Source of the DNA: Arthrobacter_M sp030063245
Lineage (GTDB): Bacteria > Actinomycetota > Actinomycetes > Actinomycetales > Micrococcaceae
DNA: 64,000 nt
Assembly (NCBI RefSeq): GCF_051131705.1
Contig: NZ_CP180316.1
Span: 3,658,001-3,722,000, forward strand
Reading direction: 5' to 3'
Shown: one piece after another, positions 23,592 through 31,638 of the stretch
How positions within the stretch are numbered: the first letter of the stretch is position 1
How the letters are laid out: every line of letters begins with the position of its first letter
Made by a program: the position numbers and the translations under genes
Notes under the pieces: model-generated
Database searches by the model: none
What the model was told of the DNA's origin: nothing
Seen by the model: the letters and a program-made list of their open reading frames with translations, nothing else

Positions 23592-23923
23592 ACGAAGAGC
23601 TCGACTTCGTGCTCCGTGCTCTGGCGGATCCGACGCGCCGGGCTATCGTCGAACGGCTGGCGAAGTCCCCAGCCGTCGTGTCCGAACTCGCAGCACCGTT
23701 CTCGATGGCATTGCCGTCGCTCATGCAGCACCTGCGCGTCCTCGAGAACGCGGGATTAGTCATGTCGCAGAAGCACGGACGCGTCCGCACCGTGAGCCTG
23801 CGACCGGGCGCCCTCGACGTACTGCACCTGTGGCTCGGCGAGCAAAGAACCCCAGCAGAAGACCAAGCCGACCGACTCGGCATCCACCTGATCCGCACCA
23901 CCCACGAAGGAGACCTCACATGA
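23579..23923 (+). CDS. ArsR-type helix-turn-helix repressor
   Basis: 114 residues from GTG 23579. A winged-helix domain typical of the ArsR family is seen: LDFVLRALADPTRRAIVERL, SELAAPFSMALPSLMQHLRV, LENAGLVMSQKHGRVRT. No Cys cluster for metals is visible, so it belongs to the group usually linked to AHSA1-domain partners. One such partner is encoded two genes downstream. It overlaps the DHFR-like gene by 4 bases (ATGA), and its start lies within a palindrome suited to autorepression. Confidence 0.88.
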   Translation: MPKYYEELDFVLRALADPTRRAIVERLAKSPAVVSELAAPFSMALPSLMQHLRVLENAGLVMSQKHGRVRTVSLRPGALDVLHLWLGEQRTPAEDQADRLGIHLIRTTHEGDLT

Positions 23924-24564
23924 CCCGCGTTCGCATCGCCCTGTTCACCTCGCTGGACGGCTACACCTCAACGACCGACCACTCCCCCGAAAATCCGATG
24001 GGGGAGGACTGGGGGCGCCTCACGGAGGCATATATCGCAACCCGCACGATGCAAGAGCGCTTCGGTGACACCAACGGCACCGGCACGACCGGCGTTGATG
24101 ACTCCTACGCCGCCGCGTTCTTCGAGGGCGTCGGCGCCGAGATCATGGGCGCGGCAATGTTCGGCCTGCACACATTCCCCGACGATCCGGACTGGAAGGG
24201 CTGGTGGGGTGAACAGCCGCCGTACGGGACCCCGGTCTACGTCCTTACCCACACCGCACCGCGTCCGCCGATCCCGATGCAGGGTGGTACGACGTTCCAC
24301 TTCCGCAGTGGCGCAATCGAGGACGTGCTCGCCGAGGCGACCGAGGTTGCCGGTGGCCTGGACGTGCGCGTCGGCGGTGGAGTCAGCACCGCGCGCGACT
24401 TCCTGCGCGCCGGCCTGGTCGACGAGTTGCACCTCATGGTCGCCCCGATCCTCCTCGGCCGGGGGAATCGTCTCTGGGACGACCTGCCCGGCCTCGACCT
24501 CACCCATAAAGTGACGACCGAAGTGGCCGAGAGCGGCACGATCCACGTCACCTTCACCCGATAG
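23920..24564 (+). CDS. DHFR/RibD C-terminal domain-like reductase
   Basis: 214 residues from ATG 23920. It has RIALFTSLDGYTS at the start, AEIMGAAMFGL, and the later DVRVGGGVSTARDFLRAGLV and ELHLMVAPILLGRG motifs of dihydrofolate-reductase-like/RibD-C proteins that bind NADPH. These proteins are common next to ArsR/AHSA1 pairs; substrates are mostly unknown. The GC-rich codon use does not stand out. It is second in a compact operon with the repressor (4-base overlap) and 9 bases before the AHSA1 gene. Confidence 0.87.
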   Translation: MTRVRIALFTSLDGYTSTTDHSPENPMGEDWGRLTEAYIATRTMQERFGDTNGTGTTGVDDSYAAAFFEGVGAEIMGAAMFGLHTFPDDPDWKGWWGEQPPYGTPVYVLTHTAPRPPIPMQGGTTFHFRSGAIEDVLAEATEVAGGLDVRVGGGVSTARDFLRAGLVDELHLMVAPILLGRGNRLWDDLPGLDLTHKVTTEVAESGTIHVTFTR

Positions 24565-24573
24565 GACGTACAC

Positions 24574-25044
24574 ATGACGATCGAACGCCGACTCGCCCGC
24601 GCCGAATTCACCCTGACCCGCGACTACCCGGCATCTGTGGAACGCGTCTGGGACGCGTTCGCTGACGAGAAGCAGAAGCTGGGCTGGTGGGGTGGAGGCA
24701 ACACCATGGAAGCCAGTGACTGGGCCTTCGACTTCCGCGTCGGCGGACGGGACATAGCCGAGGGCAAATTTCACAACGGTCCAGTCTCTCGGTACGAGGC
24801 CACATACACCGACATCGTCGAGCACAACCGCATCGTCACGACGTACGACATGTGGCTCGACGGGATCCACACCTCGACGTCGGTGGCGTCGTTGGAGTTT
24901 GACCCGATCGACGAGGGCACCCGATTCACCCACGTCGAGCACGGTGTCTTCTTCGACCAGTTCTATGCTGACAGCGACGTCCGTGAGAAGGGCACCCGGG
25001 GCCTGCTCCAGGCTCTGGGCAACTACCTCGCGTCGGGCACCTAG
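24574..25044 (+). CDS. SRPBCC/AHSA1-domain protein
   Basis: 156 residues. The AHSA1/START-like fold is recognised from FTLTRDYPASVERVWDAFAD, the W-rich LGWWGGGNTMEASDWAFDFR, VGGRDIAEGK, and the C-terminal HVEHGVFFDQF followed by a helix with GTRGLLQALGNYL. Such proteins bind small hydrophobic ligands. Located 9 bases after the DHFR-like gene in the cassette operon controlled by the ArsR-type repressor. The ligand is not known. Confidence 0.87.
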   Translation: MTIERRLARAEFTLTRDYPASVERVWDAFADEKQKLGWWGGGNTMEASDWAFDFRVGGRDIAEGKFHNGPVSRYEATYTDIVEHNRIVTTYDMWLDGIHTSTSVASLEFDPIDEGTRFTHVEHGVFFDQFYADSDVREKGTRGLLQALGNYLASGT

Positions 25045-25180
25045 CGCACCCGTCAGCGACCGATCACGCTCTCCAAAACCGAAAACCGGTCCAATCTCCG
25101 CCATGAAGCAGCCGCACACGTCCGAGAAAATCACCCACCCCAGGGGCAACCAAACCCCGGGCAAAACCCTTGGAGAAACC

Positions 25181-25744
25181 ATGTTTGAAACAGTCGTGCG
25201 AGACGGGGTCGTCTTAAAGCCCCTTGAGACATGGCACGCCGGCGAGTTCGCCGACCATATGAACAGGGCAAGAGACCATATCCGGCCGTGGGTCGGACCG
25301 AATTTTGTCACCGACACCGTCGACGGTGCCCGCGCTACCCTTCAACGTTACGCCACAGCCACCGCGAATGATGGAGCACGCATCTATGGCCTCTGGGACG
25401 GGGGCAAGCTCGTCGGAGGCTTGATGTTCGTCGCCTTTGACCCCGTCTGGGGCATTTGCGAAATCGGCTGCTGGCTCGAACCCGATGCTGTCGGAGGCGG
25501 TCTCATCACCCGGTCAGTCGAACTGCTCATGGAGTGGGCCTTCCTAGAGCGGGGGATGTCTCGCGTGGAATGGCGGTGCCGGACCGAAAACGACCGCAGT
25601 ATTGCTGTCGCGCGGCGACTGCGTATGCGCTCGGACGGCGTTCTCCGCAGTAGCTGGGTCTACGACGGGAATCGTTACGACAAGGCGGTATTTTCAATAC
25701 TCCGGGCCGAATGGATGAACACACGACCTGTCATCGCTCAATGA
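25181..25744 (+). CDS. GNAT acetyltransferase (RimJ/RimL-like)
   Basis: 187 residues from ATG 25181 with TTGGAG upstream. VLKPLETWHAGEFADHMNRA at the start, then IYGLWDGGKLVGGLMFV, EIGCWLEPDAVGGGLITRSV (acetyl-CoA loop region) and MSRVEWRCRTENDRSIAVAR identify a GNAT of the ribosomal-protein-acetylating RimJ/RimL type. Relatives also act on antibiotics or dipeptides. It is the last cargo gene of the cassette, 136 bases after the AHSA1 gene, perhaps with its own promoter. Confidence 0.87.
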   Translation: MFETVVRDGVVLKPLETWHAGEFADHMNRARDHIRPWVGPNFVTDTVDGARATLQRYATATANDGARIYGLWDGGKLVGGLMFVAFDPVWGICEIGCWLEPDAVGGGLITRSVELLMEWAFLERGMSRVEWRCRTENDRSIAVARRLRMRSDGVLRSSWVYDGNRYDKAVFSILRAEWMNTRPVIAQ

Positions 25745-25964
25745 CAGACACCGCCCGACGACGACCGCTCCGCTCTGAACGCCCGTTGGATCCGAGGCTG
25801 GGCGCTCTCCCGCGGGATGGCCTACGACGCGAATCGTAAGAGTACTAGCCATGGATGAAAACCCGATCGCATACTCATCCGGCGTCCAGACCCCGCCCGC
25901 AAGGCGGTCCTCCACCGGACATATCAGCCGTTGACCTGCTGCTTTGCAAATGGTGGCTCGTGAA

Positions 25965-26020
25965 GTGTCCGTATAGGGTGTTCGGTGATAAGTCTGGTGA
26001 AGGGGCGTTATACGGGACAC
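25965..26020. repeat. Inverted repeat resembling a resolution site inside the cassette
   Basis: GTGTCCGTATAG (25965-25976) is mirrored by TTATACGGGACAC (26008-26020) with one extra base. The TGTCC/TATA-type core, its size and its place near one end of a Tn3-type cassette recall a resolvase target site. The rest of 25745-26095 holds no gene that I can support. Confidence 0.35.
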
Positions 26021-26366
26021 TATTTGACGCCGATTTCGGCTGGTGTAACTGTAGCCGTCAGGCGTCGAGCATATGCGGCACGCCGTTCCGAACGCCTTAC
26101 CGTACGATTTATTCCGTTTTCTGTGGCGACCCCAACAGGGCCTTCTAGCAGACGGGCACAATTGGTCCGGCAGAAAGGCTGCCCGGCAACGCTGCTGGTG
26201 ATGGATCGAAACGGTGCAGCGGCAGGAACTTAGGTGTGTCACTGGGTCTATCGCAAACGGCCGTCTGCGATGGGCCCGTCCCGCCCGGTCACGCGCGACC
26301 AAATGTCACCCATTGTGCCTACCAAAACCCGCCACTAATTCAAGCCAACAAAACTGGCTTGCATTT

Positions 26367-26971
26367 ATGGGTTGCGATAGGCTCCCATCCACGGGCCACA
26401 AAATCGGATACGCCAGAGTCAGCACCACCGACCAGGACCCGCAGCTGCAACTCGACGCCCTGGGCCTCGAAGGCTGCCTGAAGATCTACACGGACACCGC
26501 AACCGGAACTAAGGCCGACCGCCCTCAATGGAACCTTTGCCTGACGGACCTCCGGCCCGGCGACACCCTTGTCATCTGGAAAATTGACCGCCTCGGACGG
26601 AACCTCCGCGATCTGATCGACATCGTCACCACACTCGATGAACGCGACGTCGGCGTTCAGTCGCTGACTAACGGGATCGTCGACACCACCACCGCCGGCG
26701 GCAAACTCGTGTTCGGAATGTTCGCCCTCATGGCCGAATACGAAGCGGCACTGATCAGAGAACGCACCAAAGCCGGACTGATCGCCGCCCGCTTCCGCGG
26801 ACGAAAGGGTGGCAGGACACCCAAGATGACGCCGGAACTCACAGCAAAGCACAGCGGATGTACGACTCACGCCAGTTCACCATGGCCGAGATCGCCCACT
26901 CCTGCGACGTCACACCCATGACGATCTACCGTCACATCCACACCACGGCCGCCAAACCGGAAGACGCCTAG
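26367..26971 (+). pseudogene. Tn3-type serine resolvase, C-terminal frameshift
   Basis: From ATG 26367: KIGYARVSTTDQDPQLQLDA (with the catalytic Ser), KADRPQWNLCLTDLRPGDTL, WKIDRLGRNLRDL, and a helix E with MAEYEAALIRERTKAGL. Near 26845 one base is missing (AAGCACAG for AAGGCACAG). The helix-turn-helix (QFTMAEIAHSCDVTPMTIYR) follows in another frame to TAG 26971. As read, the protein lacks its DNA-binding domain. It lies just inside the right end of the outer Tn3-like segment. Bases 26149-26366 upstream have no gene and may hold its res site. Confidence 0.82.
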
Positions 26972-26997
26972 CGCTGTCAACGGCTGCACGAATACCC

Positions 26998-27037
26998 CTT
27001 TAGCGTTCAATCCTGTACGGATCCTCCTCAGACCCCC
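26998..27037 (-). repeat. Tn3-family terminal inverted repeat, outer element (right)
   Basis: Read on the minus strand from 27037 it begins GGGGGTCTGAGG and ends GTACAGGATTGAACGCTAAAG. It shares its inner 19 bases with the repeat at 20928-20966. It marks the boundary between accessory DNA and the conserved glmM region. Confidence 0.65.
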
Positions 27038-27060
27038 AGTAGCGCTCACGGCAGTAGCTG

Positions 27061-27100
27061 AAAAGGGCCGGGCTCCGATTGGAGTCCCGCCCTTTTCATT
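27061..27100. terminator. Terminator after glmM
   Basis: AAAAGGGCCGGGCTCC pairs with GGAGTCCCGCCCTTTT around a GATT loop. On the minus strand the hairpin follows glmM and ends in a T run, the form of an intrinsic terminator. The outer transposon end lies 24 bases away. Confidence 0.75.
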
Positions 27101-27152
27101 TCTGCGGTGCCTTTCCAGCTTTGCAGGGCGAGCTCAGCTTGGCAGGGCAAGT

Positions 27153-28505
27153 TCAGCTTTGCAGGGCGAGCCGGGATTCGACGACGGCCGCCAGGTCCTC
27201 ACAAATGCGCGTTGCCGTGACCATGTCCCCCGCCTCCACCATCACGCGGACCAAAGCTTCGGTACCGGAGGGGCGCAGCAGGACACGCCCAGACTGTCCG
27301 AGCTCGAGTTGGGCCAAGGCCACCGCCGCGCCGACACCCTCATCGGTTTGGGCCCGGTGTTTATCCACGCCCTTGACGTTGATCATCAGCTGCGGGAGCT
27401 TGGTCATGACGGTGGCCAGCTCCTTCAGGCTCCGGCCCGTCCGTGCCAGCTGCGCGGCAAGCTGCAGCCCGGTCAGCACCCCGTCGCCCGTCGTCGCATG
27501 GTCCGCGAAGATGACGTGCCCGGACTGCTCCCCGCCCAGCGTGAAACCGCCCTCGCGCATGGCTTCCAGCACATAGCGGTCCCCGACCGCTGTTTCCCGA
27601 ATGCTGATACCGGCGGCGCGGAGCGCGATCTTCAGCCCCAGATTGCTCATCACGGTCGCCACCAGAACGTCGTCCTTGAGCCGGCCCGCATTCTTGAGGG
27701 CTACGGCAAGGATGGCCATGATCTGGTCTCCGTCGACCACCGCACCCTCATGGTCCACGGCAAGGCACCTATCGGCGTCCCCGTCGTGCGCTATGCCAAG
27801 GTCGGCGCCGTGCCTCAGGACGGCGGCCTGCAGCTGCCCCGGATGGGTGGAACCGACTCCATCGTTAATGTTCAGGCCGTCCGGCTCGGCGCCGATGACA
27901 ATGACCTCGGCGCCGGCGCTCTTGAAGACCTCCGGCGAGCATCCACTGGCTGCCCCGTTGGCGCAATCAAGGACCACCCGGACGCCGTCAAGCCGGTTCG
28001 GCAGGGTGGAGAGCAGATGGACAACATAGCGGTCCTCTGCATCGGCAAAGCGCTGAATACGGCCCACACCGACCCCGACCGGGCGGAAAATCTCGCGCTC
28101 CCGCTGGGCCTCGATGGCATCCTCGATCTCGTCGTCGAGCTTCTGGCCGCCGCGGGCGAAGAATTTGATGCCGTTATCCGGAGCGGGGTTATGCGAGGCG
28201 GAGATCATCACGCCGAAATCCGCGCCCAAATCGGCGATCAGGAAGGCAAGCGCAGGGGTCGGCAGCACGCCTGCGTCGTAGACGTCCACGCCGGCGCTCG
28301 CCAGGCCGGCCTCCACCGCCGCTCCGATGAACTCGCCGCTGGCTCGAGGATCGCGGGCTATGACCGCCCGCGGACGTTGGCCCTCCGCCATCCGATCATG
28401 ACCCAGGACCACCGCGGCGGCCTGCGCCAGTGATAGTGCCAGCTCCGCTGTGAGCAGGCCGTTGGCCAAGCCCCGGACACCGTCGGTTCCAAATAATCTA
28501 GACAT
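27153..28505 (-). CDS. glmM: Phosphoglucosamine mutase
   Basis: 450 residues, the normal length. MSRLFGTDGVRGLAN opens the protein. The active-site Ser loop is GVMISASHNPAPDNG (the Ser is phosphorylated in this family), the Mg2+ loop DGDADRC is in IAHDGDADRCLAVDH, and the phosphate-binding end is LLRPSGTEALVRVM. It converts glucosamine-6-phosphate to glucosamine-1-phosphate for cell-wall precursors. A terminator follows. It lies downstream of rplM-rpsI, as in many actinobacteria. Confidence 0.97.
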   Translation of the reverse strand: MSRLFGTDGVRGLANGLLTAELALSLAQAAAVVLGHDRMAEGQRPRAVIARDPRASGEFIGAAVEAGLASAGVDVYDAGVLPTPALAFLIADLGADFGVMISASHNPAPDNGIKFFARGGQKLDDEIEDAIEAQREREIFRPVGVGVGRIQRFADAEDRYVVHLLSTLPNRLDGVRVVLDCANGAASGCSPEVFKSAGAEVIVIGAEPDGLNINDGVGSTHPGQLQAAVLRHGADLGIAHDGDADRCLAVDHEGAVVDGDQIMAILAVALKNAGRLKDDVLVATVMSNLGLKIALRAAGISIRETAVGDRYVLEAMREGGFTLGGEQSGHVIFADHATTGDGVLTGLQLAAQLARTGRSLKELATVMTKLPQLMINVKGVDKHRAQTDEGVGAAVALAQLELGQSGRVLLRPSGTEALVRVMVEAGDMVTATRICEDLAAVVESRLALQS

Positions 28506-28626
28506 CGCCCCCTAGTCTAATCGATGGCGCTGTTCCGCCCGTTCACCCGATCGAGGTCGCACTTCGCGCCCATGCCGCGAGAATCATGGGCGTGAAGTAC
28601 GTCATCGATGAAGGGGACGGGACGCG

Positions 28627-28662
28627 GAAAGCCCGCCGGAACCGTAGTTCCAGCGGGCTTTC
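28627..28662 (-). terminator. Terminator after rpsI
   Basis: GAAAGCCCGC and GCGGGCTTTC form a 10-pair stem with a 16-base loop, 34 bases after the rpsI stop on the minus strand. Confidence 0.7.
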
Positions 28663-28696
28663 TGATCCTGCGTGCGGGCCGCAGCCGAAGCGGTGT

Positions 28697-29212
28697 TTAG
28701 CGCTTGGAGTACTGGCCTGCCTTGCGGGCCTTCTTGAGACCGGCCTTCTTGCGCTCAATGACGCGTGCGTCACGGGTCAGGAAGCCGGCCTTCTTCAGCG
28801 TGGCGCGGTTGTTGTCCTCATCGATCTCGTTCAGTGAACGGGCAACGCCCAGGCGCAGCGCACCGGCCTGGCCGGACGGGCCACCGCCGTGGATACGGGC
28901 CATGACGTCGTATGCACCGTCAAGGTCCAGGATCCGGAACGGCTCGTTGACCTCCTGCTGGTGCAGCTTGTTCGGGAAGTAGTCATCGAGCTGGCGGCCA
29001 TTGACGATCCACTTGCCGGAGCCGGGGACGACGCGCACACGGGCGATTGCCTGCTTACGGCGGCCGACGGCTGCGCCGGAAACGGTTAGGGCCGGGCGCT
29101 CCTTCTTGGGGGCTGCGTCCGATGCCGGGACGCTTTCCGACGTGTAGCTGGTGGGTACCGCTTCCTCAGCCGGGGCGGCCTCGGTGTTCAGCTCTTCAGT
29201 ATTCTGAGCCAC
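28697..29212 (-). CDS. rpsI: Ribosomal protein S9
   Basis: 171 residues. The S9 domain starts at about residue 40 (GRRKQAIARVRVVPGSG) and ends with the KKAGLKKARKAGQYSKR tail that reaches the ribosomal P site. The first about 40 residues (TEELNTEAAPAEEAVPTS) are an acidic, Ala/Glu-rich extension longer than in most bacteria. It follows rplM on the same strand with a 39-base gap, the universal L13-S9 pair. Confidence 0.97.
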   Translation of the reverse strand: MAQNTEELNTEAAPAEEAVPTSYTSESVPASDAAPKKERPALTVSGAAVGRRKQAIARVRVVPGSGKWIVNGRQLDDYFPNKLHQQEVNEPFRILDLDGAYDVMARIHGGGPSGQAGALRLGVARSLNEIDEDNNRATLKKAGFLTRDARVIERKKAGLKKARKAGQYSKR

Positions 29213-29251
29213 AATTCTCCTTGAAATGAATTTATTGGGTGGTGGCCAGAA

Positions 29252-29695
29252 CTACTGGGCGACCTGGGTGATTTCGTACGTCGTCGGCTGCTGTGCAGCG
29301 TGCGGGTGCTCGGCGCCTTTGTAGACCTTCAGCTTGCCCAGCTGCTGTTCAGCAAGGGAATTCTTCGGGAGCATGCCGCGGATGGCCTTCTCTACGGCGC
29401 GGACCGGGTTCTTCTCCAGCAGCTCGGCGTAGTTGACGCTGGACAGGCCGCCGGGGTAACCCGAGTGGCGGTAGGCACGCTTCTGCTCGAGCTTGGCGCC
29501 GGTGAGGGCAACCTTCTCGGCGTTGATGATGATGACGAAATCGCCCATGTCCATGTGGGACGCAAAGGTCGCCTTGTGCTTGCCGCGCAGCAGAATTGCG
29601 GTCTGGCTTGCGAGACGGCCTAGGACAATGTCGGTGGCGTCAATGACGAGCCACTGGCGCTTGATGTCGCCGGGCTTCGGGGTGTACGTACGCAC
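29252..29695 (-). CDS. rplM: Ribosomal protein L13
   Basis: 147 residues, standard length. RQWLVIDATDIVLGRLASQT and the GDFVIIINAEKV and YRHSGYPGG motifs identify L13, an early-assembly large-subunit protein. First gene of the L13-S9 operon; its promoter must lie in the 339-base gap 29696-30034, which has no other gene. Confidence 0.97.
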   Translation of the reverse strand: MRTYTPKPGDIKRQWLVIDATDIVLGRLASQTAILLRGKHKATFASHMDMGDFVIIINAEKVALTGAKLEQKRAYRHSGYPGGLSSVNYAELLEKNPVRAVEKAIRGMLPKNSLAEQQLGKLKVYKGAEHPHAAQQPTTYEITQVAQ

Positions 29696-30034
29696 GGTTT
29701 TTGCCTTCGTTTCTTGTTCTTGGGTGGCGATAATAGTCGGTTACGCCTGCTATCTATGCGCGACCGGAACAGAGGTGAGGGCTCTATAAAACCAGTAATC
29801 CTTGCATCCCGATCACGCCTGCTGAATTGCGACCCATGCAACAGAGTCTCCAGGCAGGCGCGCAGTATCGAGAAAGGACACGCACAACGACTATCAACGA
29901 TAGCGTGGATGGCCCGCATAGGTCAAAGCGTCGACTGCGGCGCACCGAAACCAGTGGACCGGGAATAGGCCGACGGCGCGCTGCCGCGGCTTGCGATTGG
30001 AAATCCACACACCCCAGCTGTTGGGCGGGGAGTG
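29696..30034. other. Intergenic stretch upstream of rplM
   Basis: No gene is supported on either strand. It carries the end of truA's transcript and the rplM promoter; I cannot define the promoter boxes with confidence. Confidence 0.4.
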
Positions 30035-30925
30035 TTAGACCCGGCTCGCCCGGGTGAGCTCCTGCCGGGCCAGCATCCCGGCGTCGTCCGGATAGCGGAC
30101 CTCTTCAAGGACAAGTGGATGGGGCGGCGCGAGTCTGGATTTGGCGTTGCGTGCGCGGGCCAGCAGCCGCTCATGCAGCCAGTCCGGCTCTTCCAGCCCC
30201 TCGCCTACCTGCACCGCCGACCCGACCAGCGAGCGGACCATGTTGTGGCAAAACGCGTCGGCTTGGACGGTCACCGTAATGATCCCGTCCGCGCCGCGGG
30301 AAAATTCGAAGCGCTGGAGCTCCCGGCGGGTCGTTGCGCCATCGCGCGGTTTGCAGTAGGACCGGAAATCCTGCACCCCAAGGAGGGTGACCGCAGCGGC
30401 GTTCATGCGGTCCACGTCCAGTGCCTGCTGATACCACAGTGTGCTGTAGCGCAGCAGCGGATCCCACTGCAACTGTGCATCCGCAATCCGGTAACTATAA
30501 CGGCGCCACATGGCCGAAAACCTCGCGTCGAATCCCGCCGGCGCGAGGGAGGCCGCATGGACCTCAATGACGCCCGTCAGCTTCCCGAGCCCCCGGCTCA
30601 GGGCTCCGCGCAGCCGGCGCACCAAGGAGGCTGCCGGGTCCAGATCGTGACCGCGGAGCAGGCCGAACCATTCCGCCGTCGTCAGGTCACAGTGCACCAC
30701 CTGCCCGCGGGCGTGCACGCCCGTATCTGTACGCCCTGCGACAGTCACCCGGACGGGGCGCCTGATCATCAGCGCCAGTGCTTCCTCCAGCGTTCCCTGG
30801 ACCGTGCGCAGGCCCGGTTGCACGGCCCACCCGCTGAACGGGCCGCCGTCGTAACTGATATCAAGGCGGATACGCAAAAATCCGCTGCCCCTTTCTACGG
30901 AGGCAGCGGATTCCTGATCAGTCAT
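30035..30925 (-). CDS. truA: tRNA pseudouridine(38-40) synthase
   Basis: 296 residues. LRIRLDISYDGGPFSGWAVQ opens the domain and the catalytic Asp is in VAGRTDTGVHARGQVVH. ADAFCHNMVRSLVG completes the family pattern. It makes pseudouridine at positions 38-40 of tRNA anticodon arms. It lies 50 bases after rplQ in the same direction, the common rpoA-rplQ-truA order, so it is probably part of that transcript. Confidence 0.96.
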   Translation of the reverse strand: MTDQESAASVERGSGFLRIRLDISYDGGPFSGWAVQPGLRTVQGTLEEALALMIRRPVRVTVAGRTDTGVHARGQVVHCDLTTAEWFGLLRGHDLDPAASLVRRLRGALSRGLGKLTGVIEVHAASLAPAGFDARFSAMWRRYSYRIADAQLQWDPLLRYSTLWYQQALDVDRMNAAAVTLLGVQDFRSYCKPRDGATTRRELQRFEFSRGADGIITVTVQADAFCHNMVRSLVGSAVQVGEGLEEPDWLHERLLARARNAKSRLAPPHPLVLEEVRYPDDAGMLARQELTRASRV

Positions 30926-30975
30926 GGTTCTAAATTACTTCGCGATCGCGGCGAAGCCGAAATCATGGGAAGTAT

Positions 30976-31557
30976 CTATTTTTCGCCTTCGCTCTTGGCG
31001 GTCCCGGCAACGTCCGCGGACTCTGCTGCAACGGCGTCAGCGTCAGCGGTCTCCACCGCTTCGGCGGCAACGGGCTCCACCGCTTCGGCGGCAACGGGCT
31101 CAGCCGCCGGAGCAGCTGATTCGACGGGCTCGGCCGCCGGAGCAGCTGCAACCCTGGCGGACTTCTCCGCTTCGGCCACGACTGCCTGCTTCGCGCTGAC
31201 CGGCTCCAACACCAGTTCAATAACGGCCATCGGGGCATTGTCACCCTTACGCGGACCGATCTTGGTGATGCGGGTGTAGCCGCCGTCGCGGTTCTCCACG
31301 GCCTTGGCAATGTCCGTGAACAGCTCGTGGACGATGCCCTTATTGCTGATCAGGCCCATGACGCGGCGGCGGGAGGACAGGTCTCCGCGCTTCGCGAAGG
31401 TGACCAGACGCTCAGCGTACGGCTTCAGGCGCTTGGCCTTGGTCTCCGTGGTGGTGATGCGCTTGTGCTCAAACAGGGCTGCGGCCAGGTTCGCCAGGAT
31501 CAACCGCTGGTGTGCCGGGCTGCCTCCAAGGCGCGGACCCTTAGTGGGGGTGGGCAT
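30976..31557 (-). CDS. rplQ: Ribosomal protein L17 with long acidic tail
   Basis: 193 residues against about 120-130 for the core. The core (KGPRLGGSPAHQRLILANLA to NAPMAVIELV) is a normal L17. About 70 more residues are rich in Ala, Glu, Pro and Val with repeats of the type PVAAEAVE. The tail is encoded by GC-rich near-repeats. Such tails occur in relatives; their role is unknown. Follows rpoA. Confidence 0.96.
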   Translation of the reverse strand: MPTPTKGPRLGGSPAHQRLILANLAAALFEHKRITTTETKAKRLKPYAERLVTFAKRGDLSSRRRVMGLISNKGIVHELFTDIAKAVENRDGGYTRITKIGPRKGDNAPMAVIELVLEPVSAKQAVVAEAEKSARVAAAPAAEPVESAAPAAEPVAAEAVEPVAAEAVETADADAVAAESADVAGTAKSEGEK

Positions 31558-31638
31558 GGTGTTTTCTCCTCAAGTGTTGGCTGATCGGCCCGTGGCAGAA
31601 GGCTGCGTCGGGGCCGGCCGGCCGAAGTGTGTTCGTCT

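Larger units (their letters stand above)
23187..26133. mobile_element. Transposase-less Tn3-type cassette (2,947 bp) carrying four genes
   Basis: 38-base inverted repeats lie at 23187-23224 (GGGGTCGCCGCAGAAAACGG, then ATCGTACGCTAAG) and, inverted, at 26096-26133; 35 of 38 positions match, and the sequence is close to Tn21-subgroup ends. AACAG occurs directly at 23182-23186 and 26134-26138, the 5-bp duplication typical of Tn3 transposition. No transposase or resolvase gene is inside, so it would need enzymes in trans, like the mobile insertion cassettes and TIMEs of this family. It sits in the last codons of the copied FAD reductase. Confidence 0.92.

Noticed and set aside
26200..26225. GGTGATGGATCGAAACGG as a fluoride aptamer
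   Set aside because: Only the first block matches; the rest of the aptamer is absent and no suitable gene start follows.
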